Positions 1-8,600 are shown, numbered from the stretch's first letter. The stretch is DNA of 64,000 nucleotides from Bacillota bacterium (GCA_023435645.1 JAEYRK010000082.1:1-64000), one strand, 5' to 3'. The notes: a model not told the origin generated them from the letters alone. Made by a program: numbers and translations.

Positions 1-332
1 ATGGCTAGGATCGTTAGCTTGCCGACCAGCTCCACCTGCTCGCTGATGGCCTGGTAGCCCGAATCCTTACAGAGGGAAGCTGCAAATTCCGTAATATAGG
101 TAATTCCGATTATTTTCACAAGGACCTCAATATAGGACTTATTTATTTTAATGTAACTCTGCAGTCTGTTTATCGTATCCAGGATTACCTCCACCTTACC
201 GATTCCATACAGCAGCAGAATTACCAAACATGTCGTAATGCTGATATAGACTGAATATTCCTCATGATTCCCTTTTTTAAATATAACCGCCAGTAGGACG
301 GCTATCATTCCCATTAAGGCTACCTTAATCAT
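1..332 (-). CDS. spoIIIAD: Stage III sporulation protein AD, 3' end outside the window
   Basis: SpoIIIAD is a membrane component of the SpoIIIA-SpoIIQ channel that joins mother cell and forespore during engulfment. The ATG at 330-332 is preceded by GAGGTGT and opens a frame that stays open to the window edge (110 codons visible). The N-terminus (MIKVALMGMIAVLLAVIFKK) is the first hydrophobic segment; a second follows at about residues 30-43. It lies 34 bp downstream of spoIIIAC in the conserved order AA-AB-AC-AD. The short, hydrophobic sequence was recognised by this synteny together with its similarity to SpoIIIAD; the C-terminal part cannot be judged. Confidence 0.9.
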   Translation of the reverse strand, partial: MIKVALMGMIAVLLAVIFKKGNHEEYSVYISITTCLVILLLYGIGKVEVILDTINRLQSYIKINKSYIEVLVKIIGITYITEFAASLCKDSGYQAISEQVELVGKLTILA

Positions 333-366
333 ACACACCTCCGAATGCCTGCGTTCCCTCTCCCGG

Positions 367-564
367 CTAGAGTATATTGAACAATTGTTTAAAGGTCTTG
401 AATAAATCCTCTATGTAAGGAAGTAGCCAGAACAGCACCAAAATCAGACCCGCCAGATTTGTGAGAAAGGCAAGCTCCCCCTTATCTGCCTGCTTCAAAA
501 TCTGATTAGAAACTGACACTATGATTCCAACCAATGCAATCCTTAATATTAAATTAAAATCCAT
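367..564 (-). CDS. spoIIIAC: Stage III sporulation protein AC
   Basis: A 65-aa protein with two transmembrane segments (about residues 3-20 and 30-50), the usual size and shape of SpoIIIAC. The family is part of the mother-cell side of the SpoIIIA-SpoIIQ feeding channel. The frame is open for 17 more codons upstream, but the ATG at 562-564 has AGGAG at a good distance and gives the family N-terminus (MDFNLILRIALVG), so it is chosen as the start. It lies between spoIIIAB and spoIIIAD in the operon, which on family knowledge is read by the sigma-E form of RNA polymerase. Confidence 0.93.
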   Translation of the reverse strand: MDFNLILRIALVGIIVSVSNQILKQADKGELAFLTNLAGLILVLFWLLPYIEDLFKTFKQLFNIL

Positions 565-664
565 ACCGGGCTCCTGTCCCCCGCAGGTGCGGGAAAATAA
601 TCTCAGTGTTTTCACCGACTTTTATCCTTACTCTCTCTGCATATACTGCCAGCTTTTATTGCGG

Positions 665-1186
665 TTAAAGCATAATAATTGAAATGAATATGCCTGCCAT
701 AATTCCCAGGCTGTTAAATAAGTATGACTTTTCCTTTACTGCTTTTGATAGCTCCTTGGTCTCCTCCTCCAGCTGGGACAGGAACAGATCCAGGGTATTC
801 ATCTGCATCTCCTTGTCCAAATAGCCGAGATTCTCACCAAACTGAAGCAGCTGTGTCTTGTCCCTCCTCGAAAGGGATGTGTCAATAAGCTTTTTCTCCA
901 CCGCATCCTTCCAGATCTCCTGAAAGGTAAGCCCCGATAACTCATTGAGGCTTGTCGATACCTTATTGAAAAAGGCTTCGAAGCTTCCCTTATGCCTTCT
1001 GGCGATGGCATTGACCGCCTCCGGGAGTGGAGTATTCCCATAGCGTATATCGCCCCGCAGCAGCAAAACCAGCTTCCGAAGCTCCCTAAGGTCATCAATT
1101 CTGCACCTCATCTCGTTACTAAAGAAAAAACCCATTCCTGCGGATGACAGGATGATCAGAGTACATCCGATTATTTTTAATAGCAT
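665..1186 (-). CDS. spoIIIAB: Stage III sporulation protein AB
   Basis: A 173-aa protein with an N-terminal hydrophobic segment (residues 3-22), a helical soluble middle and a C-terminal membrane segment (about 158-173). This is the SpoIIIAB pattern; its fold resembles the GspF-type platform protein of type II secretion, and it is thought to anchor the SpoIIIAA ATPase to the membrane. The arginine-rich stretch after the first membrane segment (MRCRIDDLRELRKLV) is typical. It starts 30 bp after spoIIIAA ends, in one operon. Confidence 0.95.
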   Translation of the reverse strand: MLLKIIGCTLIILSSAGMGFFFSNEMRCRIDDLRELRKLVLLLRGDIRYGNTPLPEAVNAIARRHKGSFEAFFNKVSTSLNELSGLTFQEIWKDAVEKKLIDTSLSRRDKTQLLQFGENLGYLDKEMQMNTLDLFLSQLEEETKELSKAVKEKSYLFNSLGIMAGIFISIIML

Positions 1187-1216
1187 ACAGTTTGTCCTCC
1201 CTTCCTTAAGCTGTCA

Positions 1217-2176
1217 TCAGCCCGAAGTATAGATCAGCCTTCCGGCGGCGTCATAAATCTCCTTCAGATGTCCGATCCGGGTGGTATTACATAAGATTAC
1301 ATACCGCTCGAACAGCTCCTTCCTGACCAGCTCTCCCAAAATCGGTTTATTCCTGATATCATCAATTGAACTGCCGTGCACCGTTGCGATCAGCTTGCAA
1401 CCACAGCCCATGACATGGTCGATTGCCTCCAGATCCTGCTTGGATCCAATCTCATCCACTGCGATAATTTGCGGTGACATGGAGCGGATCAGCATCATCA
1501 TCCCCCTCGCCTTCGGACAGCAATCCAGTATATCCGTGCGAATTCCCAGCTCATTCTGTGGTATCCCCATATAGCAGGCTCCGATTTCGGATCGCTCGTC
1601 CACCACCCCGACAGACATCCCCTTCAAATACTTCGTTCCATTGGATAGCTGCCTTATGATGTCCCTGAGCATTGTTGTCTTGCCGCAACGGGGTGGAGAA
1701 ATCAGGAGTGTATGAAAGATCCCGTTCGTCTTCTCATTCACCAGATAGGGCAGAACCGGGTCAGCGCATCCCTTCACCTGATGGGCCAGACGGATATTGA
1801 TGAAGGAGATGTGTTTCATCCCTTTGATCCCGTCATCCTCCACAATGATCTTACCTGCCAGACCGATGCGATGCCCTCCGCTGATGGTGATAAAACCCTG
1901 CTTGATCTCCTCCTCGAAGGCATAAAGGGAGTAGTTACTAATGTATTCCATGGTCTCACGGATTTCGTTCCTGGTAATCTGAATTCCCTGGGAGGGGACA
2001 TTCCCTATGTTAGCCTCTTCTGTTATGAAAAACTCCTTATTATCGTAGATAATCAGAAGGGGGGCATTCATTCGGAGCCGTATTTCCTGAAGGTTATTAA
2101 AATCTATCTGTAATTTTCCTAGGACTGTCCTTAATTTTAACGAAAAGATCTTAAGAAGCTCGTCTTTCGTATTCAT
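1217..2176 (-). CDS. spoIIIAA: Stage III sporulation protein AA, ATPase
   Basis: SpoIIIAA is a GspE/VirB11-type ATPase that powers assembly of the mother cell-forespore channel in sporulation. A Walker A loop (SPPRCGKTTMLRD) lies in the middle, followed by an acidic Walker B-like stretch (IIAVDEIGS) and a conserved ATVHG. Translation could start 11 codons upstream at 2209, but the ATG at 2174-2176 has AGGTGAC in front of it and gives 319 aa, so I prefer it. It is the first gene of the spoIIIA operon. The spacer to the divergent aroE (2177-2377) must hold its promoter; I could not fix a clear sigma-E site there. Confidence 0.95.
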   Translation of the reverse strand: MNTKDELLKIFSLKLRTVLGKLQIDFNNLQEIRLRMNAPLLIIYDNKEFFITEEANIGNVPSQGIQITRNEIRETMEYISNYSLYAFEEEIKQGFITISGGHRIGLAGKIIVEDDGIKGMKHISFINIRLAHQVKGCADPVLPYLVNEKTNGIFHTLLISPPRCGKTTMLRDIIRQLSNGTKYLKGMSVGVVDERSEIGACYMGIPQNELGIRTDILDCCPKARGMMMLIRSMSPQIIAVDEIGSKQDLEAIDHVMGCGCKLIATVHGSSIDDIRNKPILGELVRKELFERYVILCNTTRIGHLKEIYDAAGRLIYTSG

Positions 2177-2377
2177 TATGTCACCTTCCCTTCCCACGGT
2201 AGTCCGCATAGCTTATCCACCCGCTCTTAAAACAATATATTCCCTCATGAATAAAATATTCCGAATATATGGAAAGAAAAGAACTTGCAATCAGAGCTTA
2301 CTTATATTATCCTTTTTGTAAGCAAAAGCTACTGTACATGGGCGGTATAGGATTACCAAGTAGATCGAGGTGATACA

Positions 2378-3166
2378 ATGAGATATGGCTTAATCGGAGA
2401 AAAATTAGGACACAGCTACTCCAAGCTGATCCATGAAAGATTAGCGGATTACCAATATGAATTAATACCTCTGAGCCGCGAGGAGTTTCCTGAATTTATG
2501 AAAGCCAGAGCTTTTACAGCGATTAATGTAACGATTCCCTATAAGCAGGCGGTCATTCCCTATCTGGATGAGCTTCATCCTCTGGCAGAGAAAATCGGTG
2601 CGGTCAATACAGTCATTCATAGGACTGAGCCTGATACTAAGGGCAGTAAAAAAAGCCGCTTAATCGGCTTTAATACCGATTATTACGGCTTCGGATATAT
2701 GCTTAGGCATCACGAGATTTCTGTTATGGGAAAGAAATGCCTTGTACTTGGTGACGGGGGAACCTCCCATACGGTCAGGACCTTATTATCGGATCTGGGA
2801 GCAGGGGAGCTTCTGATTGTAAGCAGACATGATACGGCAGAAACCATTACCTATGAGGAATGCTGCCAGCATCATACCGATGCCCAGATTATCGTCAATA
2901 CAACTCCCTGTGGCATGTATCCGAACATCGATGCCTCACCTCTTAATCTGTCCGGCTTTGCAAATTGTGAAGCAGTACTGGATGCCATCTTCAACCCCCT
3001 TCAGACCAAGCTAACCCTACAGGCGAAAGCTCTGGGGATGAAGGCTGTTACCGGACTGGAAATGCTGGTGGCACAGGCAAAGCAGGCAGTCGAGCATTTT
3101 CTGGATCGGGAGCTGTCGGAGGCTGTCATTGATCAAATCTATCAGGAGCTATTGAACATCATTTAA
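2378..3166 (+). CDS. aroE: Shikimate dehydrogenase
   Basis: Reduces 3-dehydroshikimate to shikimate with NADPH in aromatic amino acid synthesis. The 262-aa protein has the substrate-site serines (GHSYSKLIH), the catalytic lysine (TIPYKQAV), GAVNT, and the conserved aspartate in FNTDYYGF. The nucleotide loop reads GDGGTSHTV instead of the usual GAGGA or GTGGAS, a mild variant. The ATG follows GAGGTGATACA. The gene points opposite to its neighbours, between spoIIIA and the efp operon, while aroQ and aroK lie 3-4 kb away on the other strand. A weak promoter (TTGCAA, 17 bp, TATCCT) may lie near 2290. Confidence 0.95.
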   Translation: MRYGLIGEKLGHSYSKLIHERLADYQYELIPLSREEFPEFMKARAFTAINVTIPYKQAVIPYLDELHPLAEKIGAVNTVIHRTEPDTKGSKKSRLIGFNTDYYGFGYMLRHHEISVMGKKCLVLGDGGTSHTVRTLLSDLGAGELLIVSRHDTAETITYEECCQHHTDAQIIVNTTPCGMYPNIDASPLNLSGFANCEAVLDAIFNPLQTKLTLQAKALGMKAVTGLEMLVAQAKQAVEHFLDRELSEAVIDQIYQELLNII

Positions 3167-3202
3167 AACGACGTGGTCCAGCTTCGCTGGACACACAGTA
3201 CA

Positions 3203-3239
3203 CCTATAAAAAAGCCGGAGGGACAATACCCACCGGCTT
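3203..3239 (-). terminator. Intrinsic terminator after the EamA fragment, facing aroE
   Basis: On the minus strand an AAGCCGG/CCGGCTT stem is followed by a run of seven T. It sits just after the stop of the truncated transporter. On the plus strand the same stem is followed by a weaker T-rich tract, so it may also stop aroE transcripts. Confidence 0.8.
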
Positions 3240-3266
3240 ATTGTTGTTATCACCCTCATGATGACC

Positions 3267-3560
3267 TTATTTCTCTTCGGATGCTGCATTTGCAATTGAT
3301 GTGAATTGATAAGCTTCAAATAACAAAATCCAGTTAAAGCCGATGGCAGCACCGCAGGCAGTCAGAAGTATTATATTTTTACGGATGGCCGGTAAGGATA
3401 GCTTCTTCTTCATCAGCAGACTGGCCAGAAGTAAAAATATACTGCCGATCATCCCCCTTGCAAGGGCGATCTGTGAGGAGGGGAGGGGGATACCCCTAAC
3501 GAATAGTCCGATGCTTCCGAAGATCAGCATGGCAGTGATCATGGACAGCTTTGCCTTCAT
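3267..3560 (-). CDS. Truncated EamA/DMT-family transporter fragment, probable pseudogene
   Basis: A 97-aa protein matching only the first part of an EamA (drug/metabolite transporter) protein: FGSIGLFVRGIPLP, then SQIALARGMIGSIFLLL, and a third membrane segment ending in LLFEAYQFTSIANA. EamA proteins are normally about 280-300 aa with ten membrane segments; here the frame ends after about three, with a short unrelated tail (ASEEK). The ATG at 3558-3560 follows AGGAGA, and a terminator lies 28 bp past the stop, so it may still be transcribed and translated. It is most simply an internal deletion remnant; a functional short form cannot be excluded. Confidence 0.6.
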   Translation of the reverse strand: MKAKLSMITAMLIFGSIGLFVRGIPLPSSQIALARGMIGSIFLLLASLLMKKKLSLPAIRKNIILLTACGAAIGFNWILLFEAYQFTSIANAASEEK

Positions 3561-3605
3561 ATATAATTCTCCTGTCATCTGATATCTTTTTTGTAATAAA
3601 TAGAG

Positions 3606-3646
3606 AGCGCAACCCAGGGAGCATCTGATCTTCCTTGGATTGCGCT
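3606..3646 (-). terminator. Hairpin downstream of efp
   Basis: A long imperfect stem (AGCGCAATCCAAGG with CCTGGGTTGCGCT on the minus strand) lies 90 bp after the efp stop, followed by a T-rich but interrupted tail. It probably ends the yqeG-aroK-aroQ-pepP-efp transcript. Confidence 0.6.
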
Positions 3647-3735
3647 TGATTATACTACTCGCTTTAATAACCCTTTGAATTTGTTTATGCCGAGGAATAC
3701 GCAGTTCTTCTAATGGCTCGCTTGTTTTCGCGAGA

Positions 3736-4293
3736 CTATACGCGCTTCATATACTCGCCGGTTCTCGTGTCAATGCTGATCTTATCACCCTGATCTACGA
3801 ACAGAGGAACATAAACGGTTGCACCGGTCTCAACGGTAGCAGGCTTGGTAGCACCGGTAGCTGTATCACCCTTAAAGCCGGGCTCTGTATCTGTAATCAG
3901 AAGCTCAACGAATAACGGAGGCTCAATTGCAAAGACCTGTCCATTATGGGAAAGCATCTTAACCATTTCATTTTCTTTTACGAATTTGAGGGCATCACCG
4001 ATGGCTTCTTGATTCATAGCGATCTGCTCATAATTCTCTACATTCATGAAATGAAAAAGATCACCGTCCGAATATAAATACTGCATATCGCTTCTCTCAA
4101 TATGTGCCTGCGGATATTTTTCAGTGGGACGGAAGGTACGTTCTATCACACCACCATTTTTAATATTTCTTAATTTAGTTCTTACGAATGCCGCGCCTTT
4201 ACCGGGCTTTACATGCTGAAACTCAATAATCTGGTATACGCCATTGTCTATTTCAACTGTCAATCCGTTTCTGAAATCGCCTGCTGAAACCAT
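3736..4293 (-). CDS. efp: Elongation factor P
   Basis: EF-P enters the ribosomal E site and rescues ribosomes stalled on consecutive prolines. The 185-aa protein has the full three-domain length, the KOW-like N-domain and the modification loop HVKPGKGAAF with Lys32 at its tip, the residue modified in Bacillus EF-P. The C-terminal EF-P signature (GFKGDTATGATKPA, then GATVYVPLFV) is intact. The ATG follows AAGGAGGAG. It lies 71 bp after pepP, a very common pairing in Firmicutes. A dyad in the spacer may give it separate control. Confidence 0.98.
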   Translation of the reverse strand: MVSAGDFRNGLTVEIDNGVYQIIEFQHVKPGKGAAFVRTKLRNIKNGGVIERTFRPTEKYPQAHIERSDMQYLYSDGDLFHFMNVENYEQIAMNQEAIGDALKFVKENEMVKMLSHNGQVFAIEPPLFVELLITDTEPGFKGDTATGATKPATVETGATVYVPLFVDQGDKISIDTRTGEYMKRV

Positions 4294-4319
4294 ACTAATT
4301 ACTCCTCCTTAAAATTGAC

Positions 4320-4333
4320 TACACTCTAGTGTA
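4320..4333. promoter_or_regulatory. Short dyad between pepP and efp
   Basis: TACACT and AGTGTA flank a 2-bp centre in the 71-bp spacer just upstream of efp. It could be an operator, part of a promoter region or chance; nothing identifies a regulator. Confidence 0.25.
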
Positions 4334-4364
4334 TAATAAACTGACATGATTTGCAACATTTTTT

Positions 4365-5432
4365 TTACAGCTCAATCAGTCTTTTGTCAGAATGGGTAAA
4401 ATTATCGCAGCCATTTTCTGTCACAGCAACCAGATCTTCAATTCTGACACCTCCGAAGCCCTTCACATAGATACCCGGCTCCACGGTCTCTGTCATACCT
4501 GCCTGGAGAATTTGCTCCTCTGCAGCTGAGAGTCTGGGATTTTCATGGATAAATAAGCCTACACTATGCCCAAGTCCATGACCAAAGCAGCCCTCATAGC
4601 CGGCACCATAGATGATATCCCTGGCTACCTTGTCAACCTCCTTGCCCTTCAGGCCTGCTCGAATGAAATCCAATGCTGCCTGCTGTGCCTCAAGCACAAG
4701 TCCGTAAATCTCTTTCTGCTTCTCCGAGGCTTTACCAATAACAATAGTTCTGGTCATATCGGAGCAATAGCCCTCGTATACACAGCCAAAATCCATGGTC
4801 AGGAAATCTCCAACCTCCAGCTTCTTCATCGTAGGTTCCGCATGGGGCATGGAGGAATTGATACCGGAGGCTACGATTGCAGGAAAGCTGGTCTTCTGTC
4901 CGCCGTAAAGCTTCAGTAGATACTCAATTCTAGCTGCCACCTCCAGCTCCGTCATACCTGGCTTGATGAAATTTAACATCTCTGCAAATACCTTATCTCC
5001 GATTCCCTCTGCAGTGCGGATATATTCCAGCTCCTTAGGTGATTTAATCATCCTCAGACGTGTGATCTCATCCTTCACCGGAAGCAGTTCAGCCACCTGT
5101 AGCTTTTCCTTCAGGCTCTGATATATAGAAAACAGCATATCCTCCGATTCAAATCCAAGTCTGCTCACCTGATCGGACGCAATGAGGTCATTGATCACCT
5201 CTTCATAACCGTTGCCACCTATCGTAATGATTTCATAATCCTTCGCTTCCAGCTCCGCCTGGATCGTATATCTGAAATCCGTGATCACCGCATGTCTTGT
5301 GCCAGAAATATATACATAGCCGGTTTCCCCTGCAAAGCCGCTGATATAGCGCATGTTATTTCCATTGGATATCAGAACAGCATCCAATTCCAGTTTCTTA
5401 ATAATATCCTGTACTTTCTTATAATTGTCCAT
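4365..5432 (-). CDS. pepP: Xaa-Pro aminopeptidase, M24 family
   Basis: A cytoplasmic metallopeptidase that removes an N-terminal residue before proline. The 355-aa protein has a creatinase-like N-terminal domain (to about 125) and a pita-bread catalytic domain. The five metal ligands are visible: two Asp in TMDFGCVYEGYCSDMTRT, His in GHGLGHSVGLFIHE, Glu in TVEPGIYV and Glu in GVRIEDLV. It sits between aroQ and efp in the operon. The ATG follows GGGAGGA. The gene symbol is by family; prolidase activity on dipeptides is an alternative. Confidence 0.92.
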   Translation of the reverse strand: MDNYKKVQDIIKKLELDAVLISNGNNMRYISGFAGETGYVYISGTRHAVITDFRYTIQAELEAKDYEIITIGGNGYEEVINDLIASDQVSRLGFESEDMLFSIYQSLKEKLQVAELLPVKDEITRLRMIKSPKELEYIRTAEGIGDKVFAEMLNFIKPGMTELEVAARIEYLLKLYGGQKTSFPAIVASGINSSMPHAEPTMKKLEVGDFLTMDFGCVYEGYCSDMTRTIVIGKASEKQKEIYGLVLEAQQAALDFIRAGLKGKEVDKVARDIIYGAGYEGCFGHGLGHSVGLFIHENPRLSAAEEQILQAGMTETVEPGIYVKGFGGVRIEDLVAVTENGCDNFTHSDKRLIEL

Positions 5433-5509
5433 TGATCTTTCTGTCCTCCCTATATATTATAATCCAACTACTGTTTACGAAAATGCTTGGCGGTCGGCCT
5501 TGGCTATTC

Positions 5510-5950
5510 TCAAAGCCTTCCCTTCATACTCAGGATAGCGTCCATCGCCAGTAAATACCCCTGCAGTCCAAGTCCTGTGATCTGACCGTTACATGCTGGT
5601 GCAGTAACGGAAGTATGCCGGAATTCTTCCCTTTGATGAACATTGGAGATATGTACTTCGATTTTTGGTATGGTCAGGCTGGAAAGTGCATCCCGGATGG
5701 CATAGCTGTAATGAGTATAAGCTCCCGGGTTAATGATTACTCCGTCCACCTGATCATAATAAGCCTTCTGCAGCCGGTCAATGATTTCACCCTCGCAATT
5801 GCTCTGAAAGGTTTCTACTGTAATTCCCAGCTCCTTTGCCTTATTCTCCAGAAGCCCAAGCAGGTAGTCATAATCCTCGCTTCCATAGATTCCTTTTTCA
5901 CGAATTCCAAGAAAGTTCAAATTAGGTCCGTTGATCACCAATAATCTCAT
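5510..5950 (-). CDS. aroQ: Type II 3-dehydroquinate dehydratase
   Basis: Converts 3-dehydroquinate to 3-dehydroshikimate in the shikimate pathway. The 146-aa protein has the type II signature GPNLNFLGIR, the active-site loop with Arg17 and Tyr22 (REKGIYG), the conserved NPGAYTHYS and the catalytic histidine region EVHISN. Type II enzymes form dodecamers. The ATG follows GGAGGAAGAGC. It lies between aroK and pepP. Confidence 0.97.
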   Translation of the reverse strand: MRLLVINGPNLNFLGIREKGIYGSEDYDYLLGLLENKAKELGITVETFQSNCEGEIIDRLQKAYYDQVDGVIINPGAYTHYSYAIRDALSSLTIPKIEVHISNVHQREEFRHTSVTAPACNGQITGLGLQGYLLAMDAILSMKGRL

Positions 5951-6046
5951 GCTCTTCCTCCTTCATCAATGGCTCACTCCATATTACTGAGCAGCCCGCT
6001 CTGCTAAGCGCTGCAAAATGACATCCTATCTGTCCTTCTATCCTTC

Positions 6047-6592
6047 TTACTCCTGTTCCTTCCTATGACTCTTAGGATACGCCGTCATAATATAGTCAGC
6101 CAGCTCCTTCGGAGTCATCTCATCCGTATCTACCGTAAGGTGGGCGGTGCCAGAATAGATCGGTCCCCGTTCCCTTTGCAGTCGAACTACCTTGTCCTCC
6201 AAGGCTTCCCCTGCCAGCAGTGGACGATTGCTATCACCTCTTAAGCGGCGAATCACTGTTTCATCGGAAGCCTTCAGAAATACCACATAGCCTAACTTCC
6301 TTAATAGCTCCCTGTTCTGCTCCCGGATGGGAATACCGCCACCGGTGGATACTATGGTATCCTTAAGCTTAGGCTGTAGCCTAGCCAGAAGCTGTGTCTC
6401 CCTGTCCCGAAAATAGGCTTCTCCTTTTGATTCAAAGATTGACGGGATTGTCTGCTGCTCCTCTTTTTCGATATAGGCATCCGTATCCAGGAAGTGATAA
6501 CCCAGCTGCTTGGCCAGCTCCTGTCCTACAGAGGTTTTACCGGATCCCATGAAGCCGATCAGGATGATATTATTGCTCCTTAATCTTTCCAC
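6047..6592 (-). CDS. aroK: Shikimate kinase
   Basis: Phosphorylates shikimate at O3 with ATP. The 181-aa protein has the P-loop GFMGSGKTS, the shikimate-binding aspartate in FLDTDAYIE, the RDRE motif (EAYFRDRETQLL) and STGGG. The start is GTG at 6590-6592, with GGAAGG about nine bases upstream; no ATG fits because the family N-terminus lies right before the P-loop. The first 23 bp overlap the end of yqeG in another frame, which implies translational coupling. Confidence 0.95.
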   Translation of the reverse strand: MERLRSNNIILIGFMGSGKTSVGQELAKQLGYHFLDTDAYIEKEEQQTIPSIFESKGEAYFRDRETQLLARLQPKLKDTIVSTGGGIPIREQNRELLRKLGYVVFLKASDETVIRRLRGDSNRPLLAGEALEDKVVRLQRERGPIYSGTAHLTVDTDEMTPKELADYIMTAYPKSHRKEQE

Positions 6593-7088
6593 GTCTGATA
6601 TCCTTCCGATATTGTTTAAGAACGATGCGCTCCAATTTACGCTTTAGTACGATCTGTATCTCTTCCTTCGGTCCGATTGGCTTTACGAAATAGGTCAGCA
6701 TCCCGACACGGTTTGCACCCCAAACATCCGTAAAAAGCTGGTCACCGATAAAAACAGTAGTATCAATCGTTGTTCCCATCAGTTTTGTTGCTTTTATATA
6801 ATTCTTCTTAGCAGGCTTCTGGGCATGATAGATATACTTCACCCTGATCTCTCTGTTGAATCTGCTCACCCGTTCTTCCTTATTATTGGAGATCAGGCAA
6901 ACCTGAAATCCGATTTTTCTAATGCTTGCGATGAGTTCAATTGCCCTTTGGTCGGCATCTGCCCCATGCTCTACCAGAGTATTATCTATATCAAATATAA
7001 TTCCGCGGTAGCCCTCCTCATATAGACTCTGATAATTTATTCCATAGGAGGAATCTGCTACTCTCTTTGGATAAAATCTTCTCAGCAT
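6570..7088 (-). CDS. yqeG: YqeG-family HAD IIIA phosphatase
   Basis: A 172-aa protein of the haloacid dehalogenase superfamily, subclass IIIA. The nucleophile motif FDIDNTLV, motif II ISNN, the lysine region AQKPAKKNYI and motif IV GDQLFTDVWGAN are all present. YqeG is related to mitochondrial phosphatidylglycerophosphate phosphatase GEP4, but its substrate in Firmicutes is not settled. It is the first gene of the operon leading to aroK, aroQ, pepP and efp. The ATG follows AGGAGAATTGAT. Confidence 0.93.
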   Translation of the reverse strand: MLRRFYPKRVADSSYGINYQSLYEEGYRGIIFDIDNTLVEHGADADQRAIELIASIRKIGFQVCLISNNKEERVSRFNREIRVKYIYHAQKPAKKNYIKATKLMGTTIDTTVFIGDQLFTDVWGANRVGMLTYFVKPIGPKEEIQIVLKRKLERIVLKQYRKDIRRGKIKEQ

Positions 7089-7273
7089 ATCAATTCTCCT
7101 AGCCCTGTCATTTGATCACAACTTATGCCGGACACGACCATCTGGTCCACTTTATTATAGCAATAATAACCATGGAGTACAAGTAAAACAAACAGGCAAG
7201 AACAGATTACCGCGCATTGTATTACCTTATACTTACCATTGGCACTCTGGCGCCTTATTATGCATGAACTGAG

Positions 7274-8305
7274 TTACTTTTTACTTACCGTTTCAATCAG
7301 ACGGGCATCTCTCACCTGTGAGTTCTCATCCACCATCGGGAAGCTCATGAGTTTATAGGTCCAGACAGCTCTCCCAATACCATACTCTATCAGAAGCTCA
7401 CACAGGTCTTTATGCCAAAGGAGATTGCTTTCTATCGGCGCATGGTCGATTACTCCGTATTCCCCGCAATACAAGGGGACTTCTCTCTGCTCCCGGAACT
7501 TTAGGGCCGGTTCCAGACAATTTTTCAAATAGGCTCTGTCGAAGCTCTCCTCGCAGGAATATCTCTTCTTAAAGTCCTCGGACTTCTGTAGATAATACTC
7601 GTAAAGCTCCCTGCCGGAGGGATAGGCTACAACCATATCCAGTTCCTTCATCTCCGGTTCCCAGCTTGCCTTCTGATGGGTAAACAGATGGGGCTCATAA
7701 AAATGGAAGGTATAGACCAGCTTATCATCCTGGAGCTCCTCCAGCTCCTGAAGGGTAAAAACACTATTATAATTGTTACCGCCAATGATGATGATTCTGT
7801 CCTGATCAATCTCACGAATTGCCTTAACTACCCTTTGGCTGAGCTTATTCCACCGGCTGCTGTCCGGTTCCACGATCTCATTCAGAAGCTCAAATACCAC
7901 ATTGCTGCCGTAATGCCGATAACGTCTGGCAAATTCCTGCCAGAGTTTAATAAACCTTCTCTGCAATATCTCATCCTCAAACAGTTTATTCTCATTTAAG
8001 GAATGGAAGGCATAGCCTGCCGCTCTATGAAGATCCAGAATTATGTTCAGCTGATTTGCTTCACACCAGCCAATACAGCGATCGATATAGGCAAACCCTT
8101 CTTCCTTATATTGAAAGGGGTTCTCATCCTCCTCCAAAACCATATAATCAATCGGAAGCCTGACATGATCCATCCCCCAGGACGCGATCTGCTTGATATC
8201 TGACTCCTTTAAGACTTCAAAATGCTCCTTTGTCGCTTCTTTGAATTGAGAAATCCAGCCACCGAGATTTACTCCAGCCATATAACCCTCAAATGTTTTC
8301 ATCAT
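7274..8305 (-). CDS. GH5 family glycoside hydrolase, cytoplasmic
   Basis: A 343-aa retaining beta-glycanase of clan GH-A. The acid/base Glu143 lies in FELLNEI and the nucleophile Glu282 in YCGEYGVI; the substrate motifs NLGGW near the N-terminus, HVRLPIDY and DLHRAAG are also present. There is no signal peptide, so it should act on imported oligosaccharides or on internal glucan. Two ATG codons lie side by side after AGGAAATGAGG. It is monocistronic in appearance, downstream of a repeat-rich leader. Likely substrates are beta-1,4-gluco- or manno-oligosaccharides; the linkage cannot be told from the sequence. Confidence 0.85.
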   Translation of the reverse strand: MMKTFEGYMAGVNLGGWISQFKEATKEHFEVLKESDIKQIASWGMDHVRLPIDYMVLEEDENPFQYKEEGFAYIDRCIGWCEANQLNIILDLHRAAGYAFHSLNENKLFEDEILQRRFIKLWQEFARRYRHYGSNVVFELLNEIVEPDSSRWNKLSQRVVKAIREIDQDRIIIIGGNNYNSVFTLQELEELQDDKLVYTFHFYEPHLFTHQKASWEPEMKELDMVVAYPSGRELYEYYLQKSEDFKKRYSCEESFDRAYLKNCLEPALKFREQREVPLYCGEYGVIDHAPIESNLLWHKDLCELLIEYGIGRAVWTYKLMSFPMVDENSQVRDARLIETVSKK

Positions 8306-8330
8306 ATCCTCATTTCCTTTCGTATTCTTT

Positions 8331-8470
8331 CTTTTTATCTTTCTTATCTTGACTTCTTATTTTTTTCTTATTACGTTTTCTTATTTATGTCTTCTTAATT
8401 TCATCTTTTATTTACGTCTCTTATTTTCATCTTCTATTTGCGACTTCCTATTAGGTCTTCCTGTTTTTGA
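8331..8470. repeat. Degenerate pyrimidine/purine-rich repeats upstream of GH5
   Basis: About 140 bp of imperfect copies of CTTCTTATTT and GTCTTCTTAATTTCATC-like units, with an approximate period of 13-14 or 27 bp. On the coding (minus) strand it is a purine-rich leader in front of the GH5 gene. The rest of the 8306-8600 spacer holds a terminator hairpin. Confidence 0.6.
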
Positions 8471-8497
8471 AAATAATACTTTCCTATGAAGCAAAAT

Positions 8498-8533
8498 ATC
8501 CCATATACCGGACATAACCCTAGTATATGGGAT
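8498..8533 (-). terminator. Hairpin after mscL
   Basis: An ATCCCATATAC/GTATATGGGAT stem with a 14-base loop, 67 bp past the mscL stop. Its following tract on the minus strand is only moderately T-rich (ATTTTGCTT). Confidence 0.65.
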
Positions 8534-8600
8534 TTCAGCTGTTTTTCAATGGGTATATGCTTATGATGCATGCAATATCTTATACATTTCACCTCTAAGC

